Origin: Kiritimatiellia bacterium
GTDB taxonomy: Bacteria; Verrucomicrobiota; Kiritimatiellia; RFP12; UBA1067
Length of the DNA: 64,000 nucleotides
NCBI GenBank assembly: GCA_017514235.1
Contig: JAFWKK010000037.1
Span: forward strand, 21,567-85,566
Reading direction: 5' to 3'
This document shows, piece after piece, positions 17,301 through 24,393 of the stretch. Below the pieces are notes generated by a model that was given only the letters and a program-made list of their open reading frames with translations, was not told the origin of the DNA and did no database searches. The position numbers and the translations under genes were made by a program. The first letter of the stretch is position 1, and each line of letters begins with the position of its first letter.

Positions 17301-19027
17301 TCTACCTCAACGAGCTCGACCACCAGCAACTTCTGGACCAGTACCTGCCCCAGAAGTGGACCAACTCCAACATCATGTGGCACATGCAGCAGGCGATCAA
17401 CGCCTTCAAGATCATCAACGAGGCGGTCAAGGCGACGACGGAAATCGTAATCGCCGTCGCGGAGACGGCGGCTAGCACATCCAAGATCGTCGCCGACACC
17501 GCTGACGGGTCCATACCCTGGATCGTGGCCGGCATGGCGGTGGGCGGCAACCCCGCGCAGGCGGTTGCCAATGCCGCGATGGGGTCCGTCCACCTTGGCG
17601 TCAAGACCGCGGCGGACACGACGTCGCGCGGAGCGAAGATAACCCAGCAGGTCGCCGAAAGCGTCGTGAACGTGATTTCGTCGTCGTTCGACGTCGAGGC
17701 GGCGGCGCAGGACCGATACAACACCAAGGCCGAGATCCGCGAGGCGCTCTGCGACTCGATGGGCGTGATTGAGGAGGCTGCGTTCGAGATACAGAACGCG
17801 TACGCCGCGCTTGCGGCGGCGGAGGCCTCCTACCGTGCGGAGGTCGAGAAGGGGCAACAGCTTCTCGCCGAGCGCGAGATGATGCGCCGCCACCAGTCCA
17901 ACACGGCGACTGCGCGCCGCTACCAGGACATGTACTACCGCGTCCAGAGGAACGCCGCGCTCTCCAAGTTCAACACGTCCTTCGACGTCGCGCAGCGCTA
18001 CGTGTGGCAGCTCGCGAAGGTATACGACTACGAGACAGGGCTCGTCTCGTCCGACAGGCAGGCCGGCGACGCGTTCCTGCGCGAAATCGTCGCGACGCGC
18101 GCGCTCGGCGAGAAGGGCGTGAGCGTCGTCGCGGACGGAACGGACGGGGGGCTCTGGGACATCGTGAGCCGCATGAAGGGCAACTGGGAGGTCCTCAAGG
18201 GACGGCTCGGAGTCAACAATCCGGATGTCTCGACGAAGTGGTTCTCGCTCAGGTACTCGCTCTTCCGCATCGACCCCGGCGCCAAGGGGGACGCGGCATG
18301 GCGCCAGGAGCTCGCCAAGTACGCGGTGCGCGACATATTCGCCGATCCGGAGGTCCTGCGCTACTGCCAGAGGCCGCAGGGATCGTCCATTCCGCTCGGC
18401 GAGCCCGGCTTTGTCATACCATTCTCGACGACGATCAACCTGGCGGAGAACTTCTTCGGGAGACCCCTCCTCGGAGGCGAGACGACATTCTCGTCCAGCG
18501 ACTACGCGGTCAAGATCAACTCCGTCGGCGTTTCCTTCGCGGGCTACGATCGCTTGACCGTTCAGTCCGCCGACGGACTTTCCGTAGAGCCGAACATATA
18601 CCTCGTGCCCGTCGGTTCTGACTACATGCGCGCCCCGACCGAGACGGGCCGCGAGACCATCGCCTTCAAGGTCGTCGACCAGGTGCTGCCTCTGCCGTAT
18701 GCAGTGGGGGCGGCGGAACTCGGAGACGAAGACTGGCTCGCAACGTTCTCCGGCCTCGACGGCACGGTGGATTCGACGGCGACGATCCGCCGCCACTCCA
18801 CCCTGCGCATGGGCGCGGAGACGACGTCGAGCCGCCTTGTCGGGCGGTCGGTGTGGAACGACCGGTGGCTGCTGGTCATTCCGGCGAGTTCGCTTTCGAG
18901 CGAACGCACGAACGCCCTCAAGACGTTCGTCAGCGGACTCGACTCCGACAAGGACGGGCAGATCGACATCCCCGGCGTCTCCGACATCAAGATCGGCTTC
19001 CGCGCCTACTCCCGCAGCGGGAACTAG
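11276..19027 (+). CDS. Giant exported protein (2583 residues) with LamG-like domain
   Basis: The start at 11276 follows a long G-rich Shine-Dalgarno (GGGGGGTGGGAA) and gives a signal peptide ending SASCAFA. Residues about 650-815 form a concanavalin/LamG-like domain (WAVGFWINP, AWTHITIAATTNGTLDVYRNG, IDHLAVWPFA). The middle (about 1400-1900) is mixed, with tetratricopeptide-like helices around LMEAASRLADLYMLLGD. Residues about 1975-2275 are strongly helical, with Ala-rich hydrophobic stretches followed by YVWQLAKVYDYETGL, faintly reminiscent of the helical pore-forming part of Tc-type toxins; I would not assign that family on this evidence. The C-terminus is a beta domain. It closes a six-gene operon of exported proteins and is probably the main surface component. 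Function unknown. Confidence 0.85.
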   Translation: MWKCENVKLPRTNVQLVAACLLLAISASCAFAEYDLGEMRPLDIYDTATPSEWSLTNAASLLLSGGAFVATNNASGPRQIDNNGNAAFSLVSVRCGTLVSQQRPDFSLGDWCTYLPTDNPADIDWAKTGEELLKSQAYREGRFLYNASATNDLERVMFTRGGTVKINWYLRSRTGDESVERTYIVASTTASRPYRIFWTEDGFDGPTVSLAGRNGQGYRHVRLFGDPSIVATNVPVSVQQSMTNLVSGVVVDSDSHTIRAFAKHDVNPDRGEHQGPRGQFVLAYYDTDSFSRLIYTVVVEVDEPDVAVLEVDVGDRVEPTGAGYSTDSISALIVSGDADDPGDVNSPYLYKHTGFTDFSPKTGYVFAVAPNDAANMASGKDSAHKADIYWQSTDPMGTFWPFEHDQYLIRWGDDLPKVVTGGSVSPGCGILLPSKFDGVTAVEHFSTPARIASVSSNAVVVTGAGKFLLRILADDNVWFQPFEGILNTDTNWYDRVPGEWHVGMELRPRADAAAGSGAKIADAVDATLPGYVYEAGSRGRNWNPRLYHAPRARTAAEDAVGDTQSAADNADPYAKLTSAIYAVRASEEPIEVWWFRSVRQDDMPAEMTFPTASQLYRAIWPLQEETHSIVLASQLGSAGESLASTGQALYLADSNSVAVAGGLTLGGEATGWAVGFWINPSPRAGGCESVTPGRVLTLTNDAGCVTVEATGATALEIAGATIDIPTNAWTHITIAATTNGTLDVYRNGAAALSRSFASPGFATNSTRIAVGAQVFADAEGTGRPSATALGIDHLAVWPFAIAASDIASFIAGGTSDAAARLRYSWTFDGEDDLEHIGGLNFRIALDDAGGMALLAAKCLALGPGGPAKSSGVFKTVDGVEPRVYYVNDSSAAGWNPNEEHAFIRNGIAYALRCDLNGARSSEPFVLVEYNNGGKGAMKAFDVQLTNEVYSSFSSDVTVGNLLAGPHPLDYIDGYYNTKNYCLEASMESDAYVIYCDRHNRMWARRDGTTWQFNHYPVLEGFWFPSLKEQPAAGTLVGWLSCLGIDSPTEDNVLNGAPEPWRWNAVWPSDDKIPAMRIGQTLTTAEAGLPEVWNALSMAVVYPVPRDDGTNRADTVATLIDPTVAQTAPLAIARNFADEYAFTVGPAGTCQLKSGKYYFSGLPPNISNRFYIDTNAAESNRMTFVGQMVSKKAGTSYLQINTLSAAERQALKDICKAVGDAKARWDAGVAALAPREVQPSPRRIESVAIVVDTTTDGLVNATTPRVKVDYAPKNHYALVANGCGTNYVTLIENDSPDEKVVPAGSTISMHVVKVVPELYTGPLVVLADPNNKLSEQLNILYASPLGDSSDNYTFEWRRREPASDGVVPTAGEQGWSVKTNGVGATSILLGGGGANLTELVNTYYEMRYKPLPGTDPYKTIGDTWSGWCGPTLAEGWVQRVLNAVTPFAQRMSDFYSNAAEINYTMPEQIGGPYRGDVALNDANLNSVGLVELYQTVLNKAESLSLALGINDPNANKQLMEAASRLADLYMLLGDDAYSDAVNPTIETSSTDTRISDYATFPASTYCFANQVPSLLDEELALLRGRTRAVAPNMTTYPYYNRLMWNFTKGITQGEMAYVQNYAIAGSGGEITPEQAAARYPMGHGDAYGHYLSAVWGYYRLLRNPHFEWGDPSMMEMLVADSIVNMDYEDEQKFAMAAAKMAQAGADVVDLTARKTWRDQGGVTGAGYFDADGEQGFGYGEWAVRSGLGAFYNWAAVNSLVPVDAASATNRFADASIKDITRETIPALRLLAENFAAVDAKVNRLDAGMNPMGLSDNAIPFDIDPARVASGTASHFEQILERAERALDNAKTVLDYADKFGARIRQIEEAEADDADSLEEFEAAFKKDLIAVYGTPYPDDIGPSGTYAQGYDGPDLYHYNYIDVSQYGIEELKTSISTSITVYAELDADWLNVKPGADFDYAIPITYNVASGGVVVKPAEWSSVRLTEGSIQSAYRDFIEAYALVQQKIKLYLNELDHQQLLDQYLPQKWTNSNIMWHMQQAINAFKIINEAVKATTEIVIAVAETAASTSKIVADTADGSIPWIVAGMAVGGNPAQAVANAAMGSVHLGVKTAADTTSRGAKITQQVAESVVNVISSSFDVEAAAQDRYNTKAEIREALCDSMGVIEEAAFEIQNAYAALAAAEASYRAEVEKGQQLLAEREMMRRHQSNTATARRYQDMYYRVQRNAALSKFNTSFDVAQRYVWQLAKVYDYETGLVSSDRQAGDAFLREIVATRALGEKGVSVVADGTDGGLWDIVSRMKGNWEVLKGRLGVNNPDVSTKWFSLRYSLFRIDPGAKGDAAWRQELAKYAVRDIFADPEVLRYCQRPQGSSIPLGEPGFVIPFSTTINLAENFFGRPLLGGETTFSSSDYAVKINSVGVSFAGYDRLTVQSADGLSVEPNIYLVPVGSDYMRAPTETGRETIAFKVVDQVLPLPYAVGAAELGDEDWLATFSGLDGTVDSTATIRRHSTLRMGAETTSSRLVGRSVWNDRWLLVIPASSLSSERTNALKTFVSGLDSDKDGQIDIPGVSDIKIGFRAYSRSGN

Positions 19028-19099
19028 GCGACGACTGCTGTCGGCGGCGCGCAAAAACGCATTGGCGTCAGAAAGTGGCTGGCAGTGGCAGAGTTATGG

Positions 19100-19105
19100 T
19101 ATAAT
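19100..19105 (+). promoter_or_regulatory. Extended -10 promoter of the partner-switching cassette
   Basis: TATAAT preceded by TG (ATGGTATAAT). No good -35 hexamer is visible at the expected distance. The start codon at 19141 leaves a leader of about 30 nt. Confidence 0.65.
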
Positions 19106-19140
19106 ATCCGTACATTCATTGTGACATCCAGGCGTAAATC

Positions 19141-20793
19141 ATGTCTACGAGAGCAAATTCTGCGCGATTGAAGACGCGTTCGGTCGAGCGAATCAACTTT
19201 GCGGTTGTCGCCGTCACGGCGACGCTCTTCCTGGCCATCGCGGCATTCGTCGCGTTCAGCACGTCGAAGATGATGGAGGACGAGGCGCGCAGCACGGTCG
19301 AGAACGTCGTGAAGGCGACGGTCGGCCGCATCGACCGCCAGATGGCGTCGGTCGAGAGCGCGGTCGAGAATTCGGCCTGGATCGTCGCGGAGCATCTCTC
19401 CGATCCAGACTACATGTTCAGGATCACTGGCGAGCTCGTGCAGAACAACCCGTTCATCGTCGGCAGCACGGTCGCATTCGAGCCGAACTTCTTCCCGTCA
19501 AAGGGATACTACTACTCCGCCTTTTCCTGCAAGGACGCAAAGGGCGGAATCAAGCGCATCCAGCAGGGCGGCGAGGCGTTTAAGTACCATGACATGGAGT
19601 GGTACCGCATCCCGAAGGAATCGAGGAAGCCTTCGTGGTGCGAGCCATATTTTGACGAGGGCGGCGCGGAGGTGATGATGTGCACATATTCCGTCCCGCT
19701 GATAAATCGCGCCGGGAATGTCTACGCCGTGCTCACTGCAGACATCTCGCTCGAAGACCTGACGCACCACGTGGCGGCGATCAAGCCGTACCCGGACTCC
19801 CATGCCGTTCTTTTCTCGCAGAGCGGCAAGCAGCTCGTCGGCGCCCCCGTAGATGCAGCGCCGGCGAGCGACACGGTGACGATAGCCGGAAAGACCAGCA
19901 ACGGCTGGACGGTGGAGCTCGTCTGCCCCCTGGCCAACATACTGCAGGGCGCGCGCAGGCTCGTCCGACGGATCGCGTTGTTTTCGGTTGTCGGCCTGGG
20001 GCTCATCTTCTTCGTCTCGTGGTCCTTCTCGACGAGGCTGCAGCGCGCGACGGCGGCAAACGAGCGGCTCAGCAGCGAGCTGGGCATCGCACGGAATATC
20101 CAGTCGAGCGTGCTGAAACGCAAGGCGCCGCCGTACCTCGGAACCATGCTTTGTCCCGCTCGGGAGGTAGGAGGGGACTTCTACGACTTTCAGGAGAAGG
20201 ACGGCCTGCTCTATTTTGCGGTGGGTGACGCATCGGGCAAGGGCATCCCCGCGGCTCTGTTCACTTTTCTGGCGTGCGCGGGTTTCCGCATGGCGGCGGA
20301 CATGGGGCTCCCGCCTGACGAGATCGTCGCCCGCATCAACGCGCTTCTCTGCAGGGACAACGACGCGTGCATGTTCGTGACGCTTTTCGTGGGTCGCCTT
20401 GACCTGTCATCCGGGCGGCTGGAGTATTGCAACGCGGGGCATACGCCGCTCGTCGTCGTGGAGCCTGGAGGCGGCGCGGAGTTCTTCGCTGCGAAGAGCA
20501 ACGTCGTCGCCGGGGTCATGGACGGATATGCGTATGCGATGCAGGAGACGACGTTCGAGCCTGGCACGATGCTGCTGGCCTATACGGACGGCGTCACCGA
20601 GGCCGAACGGACCGACCACGAGCAGTACGGGAACAAGAGGCTGCTGGCGTTCGCGTCCGTGCATGCAAAGGATGCGCCGGCCAGCTTCGTCGAGAACTTG
20701 GAGCGGGATCTTGACGCCTTCACGGCGGGTGCGGAACAGTCCGACGACATCACGGCCCTTGCCGTCCTCGTCGACGGCGGGCAAAAGGCTTAA
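19141..20793 (+). CDS. Membrane RsbU-like PP2C (SpoIIE) phosphatase with extracytoplasmic sensor
   Basis: A 550-residue two-pass membrane protein. TM1 is about residues 19-41, the extracytoplasmic region 42-275 has a Cache-like sensor pattern (WIVAEHLSD, VAFEPNFFP, EPYFDEGG, YSVPLINRAGNVYAVLTADISLEDL), and TM2 is about 276-296. The cytoplasmic part is a SpoIIE-type phosphatase: AREVGGDFYDF (near 343), VGDASGKGIPAALF (near 362), YCNAGHTPL, YTDGVTEAE (near 481) and SDDITALAV (near 534). The metal-binding aspartates are present. RsbU-type enzymes dephosphorylate a STAS antagonist and so release a sigma factor or other target; the STAS gene lies at 21966. Its stop overlaps the start of the next gene (TAATG), implying translational coupling. 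The sensed ligand is unknown. Confidence 0.9.
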   Translation: MSTRANSARLKTRSVERINFAVVAVTATLFLAIAAFVAFSTSKMMEDEARSTVENVVKATVGRIDRQMASVESAVENSAWIVAEHLSDPDYMFRITGELVQNNPFIVGSTVAFEPNFFPSKGYYYSAFSCKDAKGGIKRIQQGGEAFKYHDMEWYRIPKESRKPSWCEPYFDEGGAEVMMCTYSVPLINRAGNVYAVLTADISLEDLTHHVAAIKPYPDSHAVLFSQSGKQLVGAPVDAAPASDTVTIAGKTSNGWTVELVCPLANILQGARRLVRRIALFSVVGLGLIFFVSWSFSTRLQRATAANERLSSELGIARNIQSSVLKRKAPPYLGTMLCPAREVGGDFYDFQEKDGLLYFAVGDASGKGIPAALFTFLACAGFRMAADMGLPPDEIVARINALLCRDNDACMFVTLFVGRLDLSSGRLEYCNAGHTPLVVVEPGGGAEFFAAKSNVVAGVMDGYAYAMQETTFEPGTMLLAYTDGVTEAERTDHEQYGNKRLLAFASVHAKDAPASFVENLERDLDAFTAGAEQSDDITALAVLVDGGQKA

Positions 20794-21245
20794 TGGAAGT
20801 GCTAATCATTGCAGCATTGATCATTGGGGGGTACACGAACCACGCAGGGAATGTGATTGCGGGGTGGCCGGTCAAGCTTACGGCGACGCAGGTCGTGTTG
20901 GCGGAGCGCGCCACACCAGCCACTAACGACTATCGACTATCGACGGCCTACCCGCTCTCTATTTTCCCCGAATCGGAGCAGCGTCGCATCGCGGCGGACT
21001 ATCTCCTTCGCCAAGGCGGCGGACAGGTTGACTTGCTGCGCGTGCCGGTTGCCGTGAAGCGTGCGATCGCCGGGGCGGAAAAGGCGATGGCGCGTTCGCG
21101 CAAGCGTGCGGAGAAGGGGCTTTGCACGAAGGAGGAGAGCGAGGCCTTCTGCAAGAAGTCGGAGTCCGCACTAAAGATCTACCTCGACAAGCAAGTCGAG
21201 TCGGGAGCGATCACCCCCGCCGAACGAAAGGCCCTTGGACGCTGA
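20793..21245 (+). CDS. PLSIFPESEQRR-family protein, paralogue of the gene at 5402
   Basis: The ATG overlaps the phosphatase stop by one base. The 150-residue product starts with a short hydrophobic segment (MEVLIIAALIIGG) instead of the full signal peptide of the paralogue at 5402, so export is less certain. It shares YTNHAGN, AGWPVKLT, YPLSIFPESEQRRIAAD, KAMARSRKRAEKGLCTKEES and TPAERKAL with that protein. At the point where the paralogue has 12 heptamers, this gene has four units (20921-20948). The coupling to an RsbU-like gene here, and the position near a CesT-like chaperone in both loci, suggest a link to secretion or its regulation. The family is unknown to me. Confidence 0.8.
   Translation: MEVLIIAALIIGGYTNHAGNVIAGWPVKLTATQVVLAERATPATNDYRLSTAYPLSIFPESEQRRIAADYLLRQGGGQVDLLRVPVAVKRAIAGAEKAMARSRKRAEKGLCTKEESEAFCKKSESALKIYLDKQVESGAITPAERKALGR
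20921..20948 (+). repeat. Four-unit heptamer array inside the paralogue
   Basis: CACTAAC, GACTATC, GACTATC, GACGGCC run without interruption just before the codons for YPLSIF. The position corresponds to the 12-unit array of the paralogue at 5561-5644, although the unit sequence differs. Confidence 0.75.
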
Positions 21246-21318
21246 ATTCCCGTCGCCAAGTTTGATCCCCCTAATCCCGAACCATCCGGGCAAGCCGCTG
21301 GAACGGAAATTTTTTTGG

Positions 21319-21324
21319 TATAAT
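21319..21324 (+). promoter_or_regulatory. Extended -10 promoter of the second chaperone gene
   Basis: TATAAT preceded by a T-run and TGG (TTTGGTATAAT). No clear -35. The start at 21365 leaves a leader of about 35 nt containing AAGGAG (21356-21361). Confidence 0.65.
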
Positions 21325-21364
21325 ATCAGCAACTGATGCGAATTGCATAGTGTCAAGGAGCAAT

Positions 21365-21811
21365 ATGGAATTCAACGAACTAATCGCCGACTTCGCAACT
21401 CGCCACAAGGTTGAGAACCTCGTGGCCGTTGATGCCGCCGCCGCGCTCGACATCGACGGAATCGTCGTCACAATAGTCGCCAAGGAGGATGTGCTTAACA
21501 TTTCAGCTGACATCGGGGAACCGCCTGCCGAAGGAGCTTCCTCGTTCGCCGAGCTGCTGCTTGAGGCGAACATGCAGTCTGGCGCGTTTTTTGCCAAGGC
21601 ACCAGACCCCGGGCCATATATCGTCGTGCGGCGGCTTTCGCTGCAGCAGATCGACTCGGCCGCCTTCGACGCTGCCCTCGAAGACTTAGTCAACCTGGCT
21701 GAGACATGGCGCCGTCTTCTTGCCGACTTCCGTCCGATCGCCAAGGCCGCCGCAGAACGTGTCGAAGCGGATAGCCCGTCATTCGGATCCTCCGGCTTCA
21801 TGCAGGTGTAG
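21365..21811 (+). CDS. Second CesT-like type III secretion chaperone
   Basis: ATG 21365 has AAGGAG just upstream; an earlier in-frame ATG at 21350 lacks one. The 148-residue protein follows the same class I chaperone plan as the gene at 3421: MEFNELIADFA helix, two strands, IGEPPAE, FAELLLEANMQSG helix, RRLSLQQIDSAAFDAAL, and the C-terminal LVNLAETWRRLLADFRP helix, ending FGSSGFMQV. It is embedded in a partner-switching cassette, between an RsbU-like phosphatase and a STAS antagonist. No effector-like gene is adjacent, so its client is elsewhere, or it acts as a regulatory chaperone that reports secretion status. Assignment is by motif pattern; a general YbjN-like chaperone fold is the alternative. 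Confidence 0.75.
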   Translation: MEFNELIADFATRHKVENLVAVDAAAALDIDGIVVTIVAKEDVLNISADIGEPPAEGASSFAELLLEANMQSGAFFAKAPDPGPYIVVRRLSLQQIDSAAFDAALEDLVNLAETWRRLLADFRPIAKAAAERVEADSPSFGSSGFMQV

Positions 21812-21946
21812 CGTTCCGTCGCGTGGTGTCTAGACGTGACGGAAACACGAATAAAAGCCATGTCTTTGCCGAATGACATCGCAAACATAGACTTCGGTCT
21901 TCTGTATGCACGCATGCTCACCACGACGTAACGTGTCTGAAGATGA

Positions 21947-21952
21947 TATAAT
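21947..21952 (+). promoter_or_regulatory. -10 element upstream of the STAS gene
   Basis: TATAAT preceded by TG at 21944-21945 (ATGATATAAT). The start at 21966 is 13 nt beyond it, leaving a very short leader with GGAG at 21955-21958 as the possible ribosome binding site. Confidence 0.6.
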
Positions 21953-21965
21953 ATGGAGCAGTAAA

Positions 21966-22265
21966 ATGAACATAGACAAAAAGCTTGACAACGGATGCCT
22001 CACGCTCAAAGTTGAAGGTCGCCTTGACACAAACACCTCGCCAGAACTGGAGGCGGAGCTGAATTTCGACGGCGTGACGGAGACTGTGTTCGACTTCTCC
22101 GGGCTCGAGTACATCTCGTCTGCTGGGCTCCGCGTCCTGATGGCGGCGCACAAGGCGATGGCTGCGTGCGGTGGCAAGATGTCCGTGGCAAGCCCCAACG
22201 CCATAGTGAAGGGCGTGTTCGACATAACCGGCATGAACAACGTGTTCAACATCGTCGAAGGCTGA
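21966..22265 (+). CDS. STAS-domain anti-sigma factor antagonist (RsbV/SpoIIAA-like)
   Basis: A 99-residue single-domain protein: MNIDKKLDNGCLTLKVEGRLD, then ELNFDGVTETVFDFSGLEYISSAGLRVLMAAHKAM. The phosphorylatable serine is within YISSAGLR, the usual site in SpoIIAA/RsbV proteins. In the known mechanism, the antagonist in its unphosphorylated form binds the RsbW-type kinase and frees the kinase's target; RsbU-type phosphatases regenerate it. Candidate phosphatases are on both sides (19141 and 22288), and the kinase domain is fused to the second. The start at 21966 is preferred over the upstream in-frame ATG at 21906 because the promoter at 21947 lies between them. No sigma factor gene is visible in the window. 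Confidence 0.92.
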   Translation: MNIDKKLDNGCLTLKVEGRLDTNTSPELEAELNFDGVTETVFDFSGLEYISSAGLRVLMAAHKAMAACGGKMSVASPNAIVKGVFDITGMNNVFNIVEG

Positions 22266-22287
22266 GGGGCTGGAGTCGAAGGTTGTG

Positions 22288-24393
22288 ATGAATAGGCGCA
22301 TCGTCATATTCGGCGGCACTGTTGCGCTTTACGTTGCCGTCATGGCCGTCACCTGGATTGTCGGGACGGATCAGGCGGAACGGAAAACCGAGGCCATGCT
22401 GGACTATGCCGTTAGCGACATGCGCATTACGCTGGACGGCGTGATCGACACGATGCTGGAGCATCTGGCGTCCATGGCCGTGCGCCATTTCAAGAAGCCT
22501 GACGCGTATTCGGTTGAGGATGTCTCCGCCCTTGCCGCGGCCTACGACATCGACGAGATCAATGTCGTCGACCGCGCGGGGCGCATCATCGCCACGAACG
22601 ATCCCGACTGCCTCGGCGTCGACATGAACGTGAAGAGCGCGACTCGTTCTTTTGCAGAATTGACAAACGGCGTGACGAGAGTCGTCTCGCAGCCGTTCCG
22701 CCGCCATGCGTACGGAACTTCGCGCCGCAAGTACCTTGGCGTGCCGTTCCCGAACGGGGACGGGTATGTCCAGATAGGGCTTGACGAGTCGCGCATTGAC
22801 AAAATGATCTCCTTGCAGCTCGCCTTTCTCTTCGACGCGGAGGTTAAGGATACGACGTGCTACCTCTGCGCGAACGAGAAAACGGGCGCGCTCGTTTCGT
22901 CGCAGCTTGAGCGCGACATGCCGCAGACGCTCAAAGAAATCGGTTTTGACGCAAACATGGTTCCGAAGTCCGACAAGCCGCTGTCGGACGGGGGCGGGGT
23001 AGAGACCGACAAGACGTTCGCGCTGACGTTGTCCGGACGGCGTGCCTTCTGCCGCAGTTTTGTCGTCGGCGGGCATCGTTTCATCATGGTCGAACCCGAA
23101 GACGAGTTCTATGGCACCCGCAACATGATTGCGGCTACGATGGCCTTGCTCCTGTTCCTGGTCCTCGGCGGTTTTGCGCTTTTCCTTGACCGGATCTTCC
23201 GCGACGCAGACAGGCTGAGGGCCTTCTATCGTGCCGAGGACGAGGCAAGGGCGAAGGACATGGAGATAGCGAAGACAATCCAGACGTCGGCATTGCCGGT
23301 TCCGCTTGGCTACAACCCATGTTTCCGTATGTCGGCGTCCATGGCCCCGGCGAGGGACGTCGGAGGAGACTTCTACGACTTCTTCATGCTCGACCAGACG
23401 CATCTCGCATTCATGGTCGCCGACGTGAGCGGCAAGGGTGTCACAGCCGCACTCTACATGATGACGGCGAAGACGCTGCTTAAGGACGCCATTCTTGCGG
23501 TCCGCGACCCGGCCGCTGCCTTTGCACGAGTGAACGCGGAGCTTTGCAGGAACAATACTGCCAACATGTTCCTCACGGCGTGGGGAGGAGTGCTCAATCT
23601 GGAAACGGGACAGGTGACTTTTGCCAATGCAGGGCACAATCCGCCCCTAAAGGTCGAAGGTCGAGCGGCAGAAGGGCGAAAATCTGGGTTCGTTACAGAC
23701 AAGTCTGGACCGGTCCTGGCTTTTGCGGACGGCATCGAGTACAAGTCGCATACGCTTTCGCTGAACCCTGGCGACACGCTGTTCCTCTACACGGATGGCG
23801 TGACGGAGGCGCTTGACGGCAAGAACGAGCTTTTCGGCGAGGAACGGCTGCTGAACGCAATAGATGCCGTAGTGGAGCCGAATCCCAAGGCGTTCTGCAA
23901 TGTCGTGCGCATGGCCGTCGCCGCGTTTGCCGAGGGCGTTCCACAGGCGGACGATCTGACGGTTCTTGCGGTAGAGTACGTTTCGCGCCCGCAGCGGTTC
24001 GTGAACTCGTTCATTCCCACGCAGGGTGGCATAGCGGCGGCTTCGGCATTCCTGGATGAATGTTTTGGGAGGCTTGAAGGAGTGAAAACTTCCTGCCTTC
24101 CCGTTCTTCACGTCATTCTGGACGAGATATGCTCGAATATCGTCAAGCACTCCGGGGCGTCTTTTTTTGAGATGGGCGTTGAGTTGCTCGCGGAATCTGG
24201 CGGCGTCAAGTTGACATTTGCTGATGACGGCGTGCCGTACGACCCATTGTCGCACGAAGATCCCGACACGTCTCTTCCTGCGGACAAGCGCCCGATCGGG
24301 GGCCTTGGCATCATGATGGTCAGGAAGATGGCCGATTCGATGAGCTACGCACGGACGCGCGACCGCAACTTCCTTACAGTCGTCAAGCAATAA
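22288..24393 (+). CDS. RsbU-type phosphatase fused to RsbW-like HATPase kinase domain
   Basis: A 701-residue protein starting 22 bp after the STAS gene. TM1 is about 5-25, an extracytoplasmic sensor region about 26-275 contains INVVDRAGRIIATN and QIGLDESRID (Cache-like), and TM2 is about 280-302. The SpoIIE phosphatase follows with VGGDFYDF (near 357), VADVSGKGV (near 377), FANAGHNPPL, LYTDGVTEALD and ADDLTVLAV. The C-terminal 95 residues are an RsbW/SpoIIAB-type HATPase: LDEICSNIVKHSG (near 611), FADDGVPYDP and GGLGIMMVRKM. Kinase and phosphatase for one antagonist are thus on one polypeptide. An AAGGTCG heptamer pair lies in the phosphatase codons at 23650-23663. Output target unknown. Confidence 0.9.
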   Translation: MNRRIVIFGGTVALYVAVMAVTWIVGTDQAERKTEAMLDYAVSDMRITLDGVIDTMLEHLASMAVRHFKKPDAYSVEDVSALAAAYDIDEINVVDRAGRIIATNDPDCLGVDMNVKSATRSFAELTNGVTRVVSQPFRRHAYGTSRRKYLGVPFPNGDGYVQIGLDESRIDKMISLQLAFLFDAEVKDTTCYLCANEKTGALVSSQLERDMPQTLKEIGFDANMVPKSDKPLSDGGGVETDKTFALTLSGRRAFCRSFVVGGHRFIMVEPEDEFYGTRNMIAATMALLLFLVLGGFALFLDRIFRDADRLRAFYRAEDEARAKDMEIAKTIQTSALPVPLGYNPCFRMSASMAPARDVGGDFYDFFMLDQTHLAFMVADVSGKGVTAALYMMTAKTLLKDAILAVRDPAAAFARVNAELCRNNTANMFLTAWGGVLNLETGQVTFANAGHNPPLKVEGRAAEGRKSGFVTDKSGPVLAFADGIEYKSHTLSLNPGDTLFLYTDGVTEALDGKNELFGEERLLNAIDAVVEPNPKAFCNVVRMAVAAFAEGVPQADDLTVLAVEYVSRPQRFVNSFIPTQGGIAAASAFLDECFGRLEGVKTSCLPVLHVILDEICSNIVKHSGASFFEMGVELLAESGGVKLTFADDGVPYDPLSHEDPDTSLPADKRPIGGLGIMMVRKMADSMSYARTRDRNFLTVVKQ

